From NCBI GenBank assembly GCA_015232455.1, contig JADFZQ010000003.1, positions 124,001 to 188,000 of the forward strand: DNA of 64,000 bases, written 5' to 3'. Of this stretch, positions 8,512 to 17,800 are shown piece by piece. Numbering within the stretch: the first letter of the stretch is position 1; each line of letters opens with the position of its first letter. Source of the stretch: Desulfamplus sp. (GTDB lineage Bacteria; Desulfobacterota; Desulfobacteria; Desulfobacterales; Desulfobacteraceae). Under the pieces are notes generated by a model. That model worked only from the letters and a program-made list of their open reading frames with translations, did not search any database and had not been told where the DNA came from. The position numbers were made by a program, and so were the translations under genes.

Positions 8512-9849
8512 TTATCTGCTCTCATTTGTAATAATTTTCTGTCCGCCCATATAGGGTTGCAATACCTCTGGAATCTCAACTGCTCCATCAGTCTGCTGAT
8601 AATTTTCAAGAATTGCGGCAAAACATCTGCCAACAGCTAAACCAGAACCGTTTAAAGTATGGACAAACTCTGGTTTTTTTGAACCTTCACGTCTAAACTT
8701 TATGTTTGCCCGTCTTGCCTGAAAATCTGTGCAGTTACTGCAAGATGATATTTCACGATATTTATTTTGACCCGGCATCCAGACCTCAATGTCATAAGTT
8801 TTTGCAGCAGAAAATCCCATATCACCCGTGCAGAGCGTTATCACCTGATATGGGAGATTAAGACGCTGAAGAATAGTCTCAGCAGAGGCAAGCATTGATT
8901 CAAGCTCATCAAAAGATGTTTCAGGTGTTGTGTATTTAACCATCTCAACTTTATTGAACTGATGTTGCCTAATCAATCCGCGTGTATCCTTGCCGTGAGA
9001 ACCAGCTTCAGATCTAAAACATGGGGTATATGCTGTAAATCTTATTGGCAAATTTTTTTCAGGTATGATTTCATCAGCGTAGATGTTGGTCATAGGCACT
9101 TCTGATGTTGGAATCATAAAGTAGTCCCAACCTTGGAGTTTGAAGAGGTCCTCTTCAAATTTAGGCAACTGCCCAGTTCCCGTGAGGCTTTTACGATTTA
9201 CCATAAAAGGTGGCAGCACTTCTGTAAATCCATGCTCATTAATATGGGTATTCAGCATAAAATTTATCAATGCTCTTTCAAGTTTAGCCCCGCTTCCCAT
9301 ATAAAGCGGAAATCTTGCACCAGCGATTTTTACAGCTCTTGTAAAGTCAAGAATACCAAGCTCTTCACCTATCTCCCAGTGAGGCTTAATTGAAAAAGTA
9401 AACTCTCTTGGAGTGCCAATCTGTTTTTCTAATCGGTTATCGTTTTCATCTTTGCCAACAGGAACACTTGTATGTGGAATGTTAGGAATGTTCATTATAA
9501 AGTTATCAATTAGATTTTCAGTTTCAGCAAGTGCTGTATCAAGCTCTTTTATCTTTTCTGAAACAGTTCTCATTTCAGCAATTTTAACATCACCATTCCC
9601 TGCACTATCTATTGCACCACTTTCTTTTGAGCCACTCTTTATATTAGATGCTTGACCTGATTTTTTAATTGCGGCTATTTCGTCAGAAACTTTATTACGG
9701 TGGTGTCTTAGAGTTTCAATTTCTTGAAGCAGCTCTCTTCTTTTTCTCTCTTTTTCAAGAAAAGTGTCAAAATCAGCAGTAGCACGCCTCTTTTCTAAAG
9801 CCTTTCTGACATCCTCTACATTCTCTCTAACATACTTTATTTCCAGCAT
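8512..9849 (-). CDS. serS: Seryl-tRNA synthetase
   Basis: Class II aminoacyl-tRNA synthetase charging tRNA-Ser. The N-terminal [18 protein letters not shown] begins the long coiled-coil arm (to ~residue 125). The class II motifs are clear: [12 protein letters not shown] (motif 1), [20 protein letters not shown] (motif 2), and [18 protein letters not shown] (motif 3). At 445 residues it is slightly long because of an Ala/Ser/Gly-rich insert in the coiled-coil arm (residues ~64-87, [20 protein letters not shown]). A tRNA-Ser gene lies elsewhere in this window, at 36834. Confidence 0.96.
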   Translation of the reverse strand: MLEIKYVRENVEDVRKALEKRRATADFDTFLEKERKRRELLQEIETLRHHRNKVSDEIAAIKKSGQASNIKSGSKESGAIDSAGNGDVKIAEMRTVSEKIKELDTALAETENLIDNFIMNIPNIPHTSVPVGKDENDNRLEKQIGTPREFTFSIKPHWEIGEELGILDFTRAVKIAGARFPLYMGSGAKLERALINFMLNTHINEHGFTEVLPPFMVNRKSLTGTGQLPKFEEDLFKLQGWDYFMIPTSEVPMTNIYADEIIPEKNLPIRFTAYTPCFRSEAGSHGKDTRGLIRQHQFNKVEMVKYTTPETSFDELESMLASAETILQRLNLPYQVITLCTGDMGFSAAKTYDIEVWMPGQNKYREISSCSNCTDFQARRANIKFRREGSKKPEFVHTLNGSGLAVGRCFAAILENYQQTDGAVEIPEVLQPYMGGQKIITNESR

Positions 9850-9955
9850 TTTAATACCTGTCTTATCTTTGTGAGAATAGTTAAAATTTTTATTCGGTCA
9901 ATTGTTTTTAAAAAAATTATCACGCAATTTTCAAACAGTCAACGATAATTGCTGA

Positions 9956-9981
9956 TTGACAATTGTTTTACGCTGTATAAT
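9956..9981 (+). promoter_or_regulatory. Possible sigma-70-like promoter before the cyclo-ligase gene
   Basis: TTGACA at 9956-9961 and TATAAT at 9976-9981 are both consensus, but the spacer is only 14 bp. Using TAATAT (9978-9983) as -10 gives 16 bp. It lies 40 bp upstream of the next start codon. Confidence 0.4.
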
Positions 9982-10021
9982 ATTGCAAAAAACCTGTTTT
10001 TAATGGAGAATATAAAAAATT

Positions 10022-10609
10022 ATGAATGAGACAAAAATTAGCAAACAAAGTATAGTGAATGAAGTTTTAGAGAGGGTTGCCGTGCTGACCCCAGATGAGA
10101 TTGCCGCAAAACAGAAGGCTGTAGAGTCAAATTTTCTGACATTTGCAAATTTTTTAGAGGCAGACCTTGTATTGCTTTATCTTCCAAGAAGCAGTGAACT
10201 GCCAACTGAAACAATTATCAAAACAAGTCTTGAAGTTAAAAAAGGCATTGTCTTACCCGCATATTCAGAATCTCGCCATTCAATAACTCTGCTTCGCATT
10301 AACAATTACGATTCAGACATTATAAAAACGGAGTCAGATATATTAGAACCTAATCCAAATACATGCAAAAAAATACCGTTAGATATGATTGATGTTGCTT
10401 TAATTCCGGGTCTTGCTTTTGATGAAAAGGGCGGAAGAGTAGGATTTGGAGATGGATTTTACAACAGATTAATCTCAAAGCTGCCTGAGACTACCCGTAA
10501 ACTTGCGATTGCATTTGAAGAGCAGCTTGTTGATCATATACAGATGGAATCGAGAAAATATAATTTAGATATTATTATCACGGACAAACGAACTATATTT
10601 AAAATTTAA
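10022..10609 (+). CDS. 5-formyltetrahydrofolate cyclo-ligase
   Basis: 195 residues. ATP-dependent conversion of 5-formyl-THF to 5,10-methenyl-THF in folate metabolism. Seen: the family's C-terminal signature PGLAFDEKGGRVGFGDGFYNR around residues 134-155, preceded by DVALIPG. The N-terminus starts with MNETKISKQSIVNEVLERV. The start follows GGAGAATATAAAAAATT. The gene is monocistronic, converging with the potassium channel gene; a shared palindrome at 10644-10676 separates the two ends. Confidence 0.9.
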   Translation: MNETKISKQSIVNEVLERVAVLTPDEIAAKQKAVESNFLTFANFLEADLVLLYLPRSSELPTETIIKTSLEVKKGIVLPAYSESRHSITLLRINNYDSDIIKTESDILEPNPNTCKKIPLDMIDVALIPGLAFDEKGGRVGFGDGFYNRLISKLPETTRKLAIAFEEQLVDHIQMESRKYNLDIIITDKRTIFKI

Positions 10610-10643
10610 AAATATTTTTATCCATAGATTTTACAGACTATAT

Positions 10644-10676
10644 AGATTTGACAACTTTTTGAAAGCTGTCAAATCT
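10644..10676. terminator. Palindrome between convergent genes, likely bidirectional terminator
   Basis: AGATTTGACAACTTT and its near-inverse AAGCTGTCAAATCT form a 33-base imperfect palindrome, followed by TTTCCTTTT on the plus strand. It lies between the 3' ends of two convergent genes. An almost identical 33-base palindrome is at 27297-27329, so it is also a dispersed repeat. Confidence 0.6.
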
Positions 10677-10686
10677 TTCCTTTTAA

Positions 10687-11688
10687 CTATTGAGGATTTA
10701 ACTCATCATTGAATTTTTTTAAATTGCTTGCTCTGCCCATAGCAATAATAATGTCTCCTGCTTCTAAGAATGTCTCAAAAGATGGATTAAATCTCATCTC
10801 CCCATCGTTTTTCTTTATGGCAATTATAATTATATTGTAATTTTGTCGGATTCCAGAATCTTTAAGCATGACATTAATTATCTTTGACTTTGTGGATATT
10901 GTAACCTCTTCAATCTGAATATCTTTCTGTTTGCGAGAAAGTGCAATATCAAGAAAGTTGCTCACGCTTGGCTGTAGCAGCTTCAAAGCCATAGATACAG
11001 CCCCAACTTCATAAGGAGACTCTACTCGATTTGCCCCAGCAGCAATGAGTTTGCTTTTTACGTTATCACTTCCCGCTCTTGCCATAATATAGATATTAGG
11101 ATTTAGTTGACGCACAGTAAGAACAAGAAAGACATTATCAGCATCGGTTGCAAGAACAGCAACCAATGTCTTTGCGTTCTCTATCCCAGCTTTTATAAGA
11201 ATAGATTCATTAGAAGCATCTCCATGTATATAAAGTGTCTTATCCTTTTCAAGAACAGCTAAAAGCTCTTCACTCTTCTCTATTACAACAACTTCTGAGT
11301 TCTGTTCTTTTATCTGATTGCAAAGTGTCCTTCCAATTCTACCATATCCACAAACTATGTAATGCCCCCTTAAACTGCTGATGCTTTTATCCAATTTTCT
11401 TCTCCCAAGGATACTTCTCATTTCTCCTTCAACCACAAACTGCACAACTAAACCAGCAAGATACATTACTAAACTCATACCTGAGATAATGAGTATCATA
11501 GTAAATATACGCCCATTAAAGCTTAAAGGGTTAACCTCGCTATATCCCACTGAGCCAAGTGTTAAAACTGTCATGTAAATGGAGTCTATAAAATTCCATT
11601 TTTCAATAAGCATGTAACCAGCTGTTCCAACAAACACAATTAAGAATGATGCTAATGTTGAAATTATGAGTTGTTTTAATTTATCCAT
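10687..11688 (-). CDS. Two-TM potassium channel with RCK/TrkA regulatory domains
   Basis: 333 residues. TM1 (LIISTLASFLIVFVGTAGYML), a pore loop IYMTVLTLGSVGYSEV, and TM2 (FTMILIISGMSLVMYLAG) occupy residues ~6-85. A RCK/TrkA-N Rossmann domain follows, with HYIVCGYGRIGRTL (residues ~110-123), VVIEKSEE and HGDAS. A TrkA-C domain ends the protein. The filter reads T-L-G-S-V-G-Y-S-E rather than canonical TVGYGD. Probably a ligand-gated K+ or cation channel in the inner membrane; ion selectivity is uncertain because of the altered filter. Confidence 0.85.
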   Translation of the reverse strand: MDKLKQLIISTLASFLIVFVGTAGYMLIEKWNFIDSIYMTVLTLGSVGYSEVNPLSFNGRIFTMILIISGMSLVMYLAGLVVQFVVEGEMRSILGRRKLDKSISSLRGHYIVCGYGRIGRTLCNQIKEQNSEVVVIEKSEELLAVLEKDKTLYIHGDASNESILIKAGIENAKTLVAVLATDADNVFLVLTVRQLNPNIYIMARAGSDNVKSKLIAAGANRVESPYEVGAVSMALKLLQPSVSNFLDIALSRKQKDIQIEEVTISTKSKIINVMLKDSGIRQNYNIIIIAIKKNDGEMRFNPSFETFLEAGDIIIAMGRASNLKKFNDELNPQ

Positions 11689-11887
11689 AATAAGAATTTA
11701 TTAGCTTTAGCTATGTTAAAAATCAAGTGAATTTTATAATCATTAAACCTTGACCTTGATATTAGCTCTATCTTTTGGTAGTAGAACAAAATTTTTCAGT
11801 TATCATAACTTTTACAACATTTTAGTCTAATAGGTAAGATAAGGTTTATTGGAATTTATCTAAAAAAATCAAAGGAGAACTTCTTGC

Positions 11888-12955
11888 ATGGACATGAAAA
11901 ACCTTGAACTTCAACCCTCACCAGCCCTGAACATTGAGATACTGTCGGGTATGATAGCAGATATTCAGTATAATTCAGGGGAAATTCCTTGGCACGAAGA
12001 TGGAAAGACAGACCCATGGGATTTGGTGGAGTCTGCAATGGGTTTGAATATTGGAGGTTTTTTTAGAGAGTCTGAACGTGCTTTTGAGTGGATGGTTAAA
12101 AACCAAAACGAAAATGGTTCATGGTTCTCATCTTATATTAAAGGTGTTCCAGAAGATAGAACAATGGAGACTAATATGTCTGCCTATATTGCCACAGGCG
12201 TATTTCACACATGGCTTATAAGGTGGGGCAAATTGAATAAGAGTAGTAGAGCCTTTCTTAAAAATATGTGGCAGCCAGTCCAAAAGGGAGTTGATTTTGC
12301 AATCAGTCTGCAAACCGAAAGAGGTGAAATTTATTGGGCAAAAAGTCCTCAGGGCAGCACAGATCCAATGGCTCTTCTTACTGGTTCAAGCTCAATATAT
12401 ATGAGCTTAAAGTGTGCATTATCCATAGCTCATCTACTTGGGATAAAGATGACCCGTTGGGAGATTGCTTTTGAGAAACTTGGACGAACCATAAGAGATA
12501 ATATCCATATATACAATATTAGCAAATCAAGGTTTTCTATGTATTGGTTTTATCCGATTCTATCAGGTGCTTTGACAGGTGATGCAGCAATAAAAAGAGT
12601 AGAAAAGTATTGGAAAAAGTATGTTGTTGATGGGCAAGGTGTTCGTTGCGTCTCAGATCGACCTTGGATAACTATGGCAGAGACATCAGAATTTGTAATT
12701 GCCCTTTCAGCTATGGGAAATAGTAAACTTGCAAAGATCGTATTTTCATGGATACAGGAGAGAATTTATGATGATGGTACATTTTGGTGTGGATACACCT
12801 TTCCTGATATGGTTATATGGCCAGAAGAGAAGATTTCGTGGACAAATGCCGTTGTGTTAATGGCAGCAGATGCACTCTATGATCTGACACCTGCATCAAA
12901 TCTTTTTAGCCATAACTCATGGGACGGATTTCTTTTCAAAGGATTAGAAAAATGA
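11888..12955 (+). CDS. Alpha-toroid (prenyltransferase/cyclase-like) protein of unknown function
   Basis: 355 residues, start behind AAAGGAGAAC. Recurrent aromatic motifs such as GGFFRESERAFEWMVKNQNENGSW, and Trp-rich helices, resemble the alpha/alpha-toroid of prenyltransferases, squalene cyclases and six-hairpin glycosidases. PWHEDGKTDPWDLVESAMGL near the N-terminus could hold acidic catalytic residues. No signal peptide or membrane segment. Its stop overlaps the start of the acyltransferase gene (ATGA), implying translational coupling and a shared pathway, perhaps in polysaccharide or lipid modification. The specific function is not recognised. Confidence 0.55.
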   Translation: MDMKNLELQPSPALNIEILSGMIADIQYNSGEIPWHEDGKTDPWDLVESAMGLNIGGFFRESERAFEWMVKNQNENGSWFSSYIKGVPEDRTMETNMSAYIATGVFHTWLIRWGKLNKSSRAFLKNMWQPVQKGVDFAISLQTERGEIYWAKSPQGSTDPMALLTGSSSIYMSLKCALSIAHLLGIKMTRWEIAFEKLGRTIRDNIHIYNISKSRFSMYWFYPILSGALTGDAAIKRVEKYWKKYVVDGQGVRCVSDRPWITMAETSEFVIALSAMGNSKLAKIVFSWIQERIYDDGTFWCGYTFPDMVIWPEEKISWTNAVVLMAADALYDLTPASNLFSHNSWDGFLFKGLEK

Positions 12956-13674
12956 GACGAGACCACCGACCTTATTTTATTAAAAAACTTTGGTTTAAAC
13001 TCCTAAAACTCTATGTCAACCACTTTTTAAAGCCGCAGCTTGAGAGTCTTGGTAAAAATTCATATATCGTAAAACCTTGGTATATTGAGGTATTTGGGGG
13101 ACCAGTTACTATTGGAGATAACATAACGCTTTTAGCATCCTCAGATAAAAAGACCCGTCTAACTGTGTGGTCAGACAAAAAAGATATTTCGGGAATAGTT
13201 ATTGGAGACCATGTTCTTATATCACCCGGTGTTAGAATAAGTGCGGCAAGCCAGATTATTATTAGCGATAACTGTATGATTGCAAGCAATGCCTATATTA
13301 CAGATTCAGATTGGCATGGAATTTATGATAGAAGTCTGCCACCTGATGTTGCACACCCTGTGAAACTTGAGAACAATGTATGGATTGGTGATAGTGCTAT
13401 TATATGTAAAGGAGTAACCATTGGAGAGAATAGTATTATTGGGGCAGGGGCGGTTGTATCAAGCAATATTCCACCAAATTCAATTGCTGTAGGCAATCCC
13501 GCAAAAGTTATCAAAACCCTTGACCCTAATCGTAAAATAACAACCCGTAAAGATAGATTTGGAGATATTAATCTTATTAATATGAATCTTGAGCTTCAAG
13601 AAAAAGAGCTGCTTAAAGGCAATACTGTTATGGGTTGGCTACGTAATTTGATTATGCCTATGAACAGTGATTGA
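12952..13674 (+). CDS. Left-handed beta-helix (hexapeptide) O-acetyltransferase-like protein
   Basis: The start at 12952 overlaps the stop of the preceding gene as ATGA and gives 240 residues (MRRDHRPYFIKKLW). Hexapeptide repeats of the [IV]GD type run through the middle: VTIGDNITLLAS, GIVIGDHVLISPGVRISAAS, IIISDNCMIASNAYITDSDWHG, NNVWIGDSAIICKGVTIGENSIIGAGAVVS, ending NSIAVGNPAKVIKTL. This is the fold of maltose/galactoside acetyltransferases and colanic-acid acyltransferases. Acyl donor and acceptor are unknown. Translational coupling ties it to the alpha-toroid protein. Confidence 0.8.
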   Translation: MRRDHRPYFIKKLWFKLLKLYVNHFLKPQLESLGKNSYIVKPWYIEVFGGPVTIGDNITLLASSDKKTRLTVWSDKKDISGIVIGDHVLISPGVRISAASQIIISDNCMIASNAYITDSDWHGIYDRSLPPDVAHPVKLENNVWIGDSAIICKGVTIGENSIIGAGAVVSSNIPPNSIAVGNPAKVIKTLDPNRKITTRKDRFGDINLINMNLELQEKELLKGNTVMGWLRNLIMPMNSD

Positions 13675-13790
13675 AAGTAACCTCCCGTTAAAAATTGTTT
13701 AAATCTTATTGAATAACAATGGCAGATGATTGAATTGAATAACAATGACTGATAGTTAATCTCTCTCACCAATAAGAATATACCAAAAGC

Positions 13791-14828
13791 CTATATATAT
13801 TCAACTCTATCTCGTCCCATCTCTTTTGCACGATAAAGAGCAGCATCAGCTCGAGCCATCATAGTCTTTACATCATCTTCATTTTGATAAGCAGTAACGC
13901 CAAAACTTGCTGTAACTTTATCAACTACAGAAAAATTAAAAGAGGCAATAGTAACTCTTAATTTTTCAGCTATTAAACATGCACTATCTCCGTTAGTTTC
14001 AGGACAGATAACCAAAAACTCCTCACCGCCCCATCTTCCAGGGACATCACTTTTTCTTAGATATTCCATCAAAATATGTGCTATCTCAACGAGGACTGCA
14101 TCACCAACTTGATGTCCATGTGTATCATTAACTCTCTTAAAATGATCAATATCTATAAGAATTACAGAGAAATTAAGGCGATATCGCTCTGATCTTACTC
14201 GTTCATACTCAAAGACCTCGTCAAGTTTAAGTCTATTACAAATACCTGTTAAACGATCTGTTATGGCAAGAAGCTCAAGCTCTCTGTTCTTCTCTCTAAG
14301 CTCTCTTGTTCGCTCGTTGACCTTATTTTCAAGCTCTTCATTCATAGTCATAAGCTCTTCGTTTACTCTTTTTAGCTCTTCGTTTACAAGAGACAGCTCT
14401 TCATTTTTTCGTGCAATCTCTTGATCTTGACGATAGGCTTGTAATGCACTTTGAACAGTTAGAAGCAAATCTTCATCGCGCCAAGGCTTTTCTATAAAAC
14501 GATAAAGAGAGGCATCATTTATTGCTCTTTTAACACCTGCTAAATCACTTTGTCCTGTAAGTAGGATTTTACGCACATCTGGCAATCGTTCATGGACATT
14601 TACTAATAGCTCATCGCCTTTCATGCCCGGCATAATGTAATCTGCTACTAACGCTTGAAGTTCTAAACCTTCATCTATAATTTCATCAATTATCTCAAGT
14701 GCTTCTTCACCACTCTCTGCAATTTCAATAATTATTTTTCCTTCAAATCTCTGGTGCAAAAGAGTTCTGAGTGAATTTAAAACTGTATTTTCATCATCTA
14801 CAAAAAGAATAACACCTTTCTTATTCAT
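13791..14828 (-). CDS. REC-GGDEF response regulator (diguanylate cyclase)
   Basis: 345 residues. A receiver domain (residues ~1-120; ILFVDDENTVL acidic pair, ALVADYIMPGMKGDE with phospho-acceptor Asp, and KPW) is followed by a heptad-repeat coiled coil (~125-175; repeated EELxxVNEELK) and a GGDEF domain. The active-site motif is GGEEF and an inhibitory-site RxxD (RKSD) sits five residues before it, so an active, product-inhibited cyclase is expected. It lies 57 bp downstream of the giant pseudokinase/histidine kinase gene, its probable phospho-donor. Start supported by AGGAGAAAAA. Confidence 0.92.
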   Translation of the reverse strand: MNKKGVILFVDDENTVLNSLRTLLHQRFEGKIIIEIAESGEEALEIIDEIIDEGLELQALVADYIMPGMKGDELLVNVHERLPDVRKILLTGQSDLAGVKRAINDASLYRFIEKPWRDEDLLLTVQSALQAYRQDQEIARKNEELSLVNEELKRVNEELMTMNEELENKVNERTRELREKNRELELLAITDRLTGICNRLKLDEVFEYERVRSERYRLNFSVILIDIDHFKRVNDTHGHQVGDAVLVEIAHILMEYLRKSDVPGRWGGEEFLVICPETNGDSACLIAEKLRVTIASFNFSVVDKVTASFGVTAYQNEDDVKTMMARADAALYRAKEMGRDRVEYI

Positions 14829-14885
14829 TTTTTCTCCTGTTTACGAGATCACCCTAAAACTATCTTTATGAAAAAAAGATTGAAT

Positions 14886-17800
14886 TTAAACCATTGGAAT
14901 TGATACTTTACAAACAGTTCCTTCATGCTCTTTGGAGTCAATACTAATTGTGCCTCCATGTTTTTCAACAATCCTTTTGACAATATCAAGACCAAGACCA
15001 CTCCCTTCGCCAGCAGGTTTAGTTGTGAAAAAAGGCTCAAAAATCCTGTGTTGAATATCCTTAGGAATGCCACAACCTGTATCTTTAATGGTAACCAAAA
15101 CAGAATTAGGATATTCTTTAAGAACATCTTGAGAGTTCTTTTCTACAAGATGGATATGGGAATCATTGATTCTAATGCCCACAGTTAAGGTTCCCTTATA
15201 TCCCATTGCCTGAAGTGCATTGTGAATAAGGTTGATCCAGACTTGATTCAACTCATCAGGGTAACATAGTATTTTGGGTATATCATTATAATCTCGAATC
15301 AACTCTATTCCATGCTTAATGTGATTATGATAAATTGTCAATACCGATTCCAACCCATCTTTAATATCAGCCTCAATTTTTACTCCGTGGCTATCAAAAT
15401 GGGTAAACGATTTTAGGGCAAATACTATTTTAGATGCACGTTCTACTGCTGTATGAATATTCCTACTATGAGAGACAATAGTTGCAATATGGTAAGCCAT
15501 ATTAAAAATAAAGCTGCTCTGTTCGTGTTCTATAAGCGGTTTGAATCTAAGAGGATTATCATAAATTCTTAACTGGACAAATAAAGATGCCACCTCTCTG
15601 CTCTTTTGGATACCTGCATCACTTAACTCTTGTGTCATCTTACGGACAATTTGTCGCTCTTCTCTGCTTGTAAGTAGCTGACGATTGTTTTCTATCTGCT
15701 TTATAAGTTCATTAAAAAGACTCTCTTGTGTAGAGGATAATATTCGATATATTAAAGGAAGCTGGCTTAAACTATTACTAATGGCTCTGGTAATATTTCC
15801 AGCACTTGTGTTTATAGCACCAAGTGGAGTATTTATCTCGTGGGCAACACCTGCAATAAGTTGCCCTAATGCTGCCATCTTCTCTTGTTGAACCAAATGT
15901 GCCTGAGCAGCGTGAAGATCATCCAGTGTTTTCTGTAATACCTCATTAGAACGATTAAGTTCAGCGGTTCTTTCTTCTACTCTTTTTTCCAAGAGTGAGG
16001 CGTGATCAACTACTTGTTGATAGAGACGTGCATGAACGATTGAAATAGCTGCCTGATTAGATAGAAGTTTCAAGATTTCAATGCGCTCGTCTGAATAGAC
16101 ATTTTGGCTATTTCTGTTTTCTAAATATAAAATTCCAAGAAGTTCACCTTTATAAACAATTGGTAAAGAGAGCAAAGATTGAGGGTTTACCCTTGCAATA
16201 TATGGGTCTCGGGCAAACTCTTTATTAGCCGATGGCATATTTAACATACGAGGTGATAGTGTATGTTGAACATAATTGACTACAGATTCAGGATAGCTGT
16301 TATCAATTATTATCTCTCCAACTCCACTTTGAGCTTCAATAGTAAGTTTGTTCCCCTTTTTTAAGAGAAGAATGCCACGCTGAGACCCTGAATTCTGATT
16401 TATAATGTCCATAATTTTTCCAAGCAGAGTCTCAAGAGTTCTCTCTTCTGCAATTGCATGTGATGCTTTAAGAACTGAAGCAAGGTCAAAACTACTAACA
16501 CTTGCAAGAGTTCTATTAACATTTGTCAAAGCATGGCTTATATCTGTAAGAGGTGAAGGTGTGATATTTGTTCTGTTATGAAGCTCCTTTGTAAGCTCAT
16601 CTTTTATAACAGGGACTATCTGGCTTCTCCTTATACGGGTTGTCTTATCAAGAATATTAGATGTATCTATATCCAAAATAAGGCAATCTGGATAACGACT
16701 TACAAAATTATATCCAACAGCAGTTGCTCCCCATGCCTGTAGAGTATCAATAGCTTTTCTTGCATAAAATGCAGCAAACTCTTTTTGTCCAAGATTGTAT
16801 AAATATCTTACTCCAAGGTCAAAAGCTATTGCTGCAATATGTGTGAAACCTGCATCTTCCGCACTTGCCATAGCACGCTTTAGGGCATTCCATGTATCTG
16901 GATCATCATTTAAACCTTTTATTAGAGCATCAATAAGGTGCATACAGCAAAGGTTGTTATCTAACGCTGTGTGGGAGAGTTTCTCAAAATATTGGTAGTT
17001 GTTTTCAAGAATATCAAGCACAAGTGGCACATCAATCAATCCATCAAGCTCTTTATCATTTAGACCACCAACTTCTCCACCAACAGTTCTGTTTACTGAT
17101 TGAAGGTTAAGATAAAAAATTACAGATTCATAAATGTGATACTCTCGCTCATGGTATAGACTTGCGACTCCCATTTTGTAATTGCTTGCCTCTTGTATAA
17201 GCTCAAGAGCCTGTTTGGGAAGATTAAAAAAAACAGCAAGAATAGCTTTACTCAGGAAAAATGAATATAGAGATGAGACGCTATTTGCTTCGATCAAAGT
17301 ATCAAGAAGAGCATTATCTTTTTCACTATTACCGTAAAAGAGTAATGGATCAGGCGATATAACCATAAGATTATGAACACATTGCTGCCATATATCAATA
17401 TAAACAGTCTGAAACTGCTGCCTAAGTTCGTAAGTTCTTTCATAGTAAAAAGCACACTCTTTTTTTACCTCTTCTAAAGGATTTCCTCGCAAAAATGAGT
17501 ATAAACAGTAATACATAGCAGAGTAGCAGGCGTGTTCAATATCTCCATATTCCAATCCTGTGGTTGCCGCATTTTTAAGGGGAATAAGTGTCTCTTCAAT
17601 TGGAGCATTCCAATGGGCAACAGAGGCATTTGCAATCATTTCAACTCTTGTCATATAGGCTTTAGGATCAAGGTGATTTGCAAGGGTTTGGGCAAGTTTT
17701 GCAAAATCTCTACCCTCTTTGTATCTTAACATAACTCCACAAAGAAGAAGGCTGTGAAAAGCATATACTTGCGTTGCTGCTGCACAATTTCCTTTTTCAA

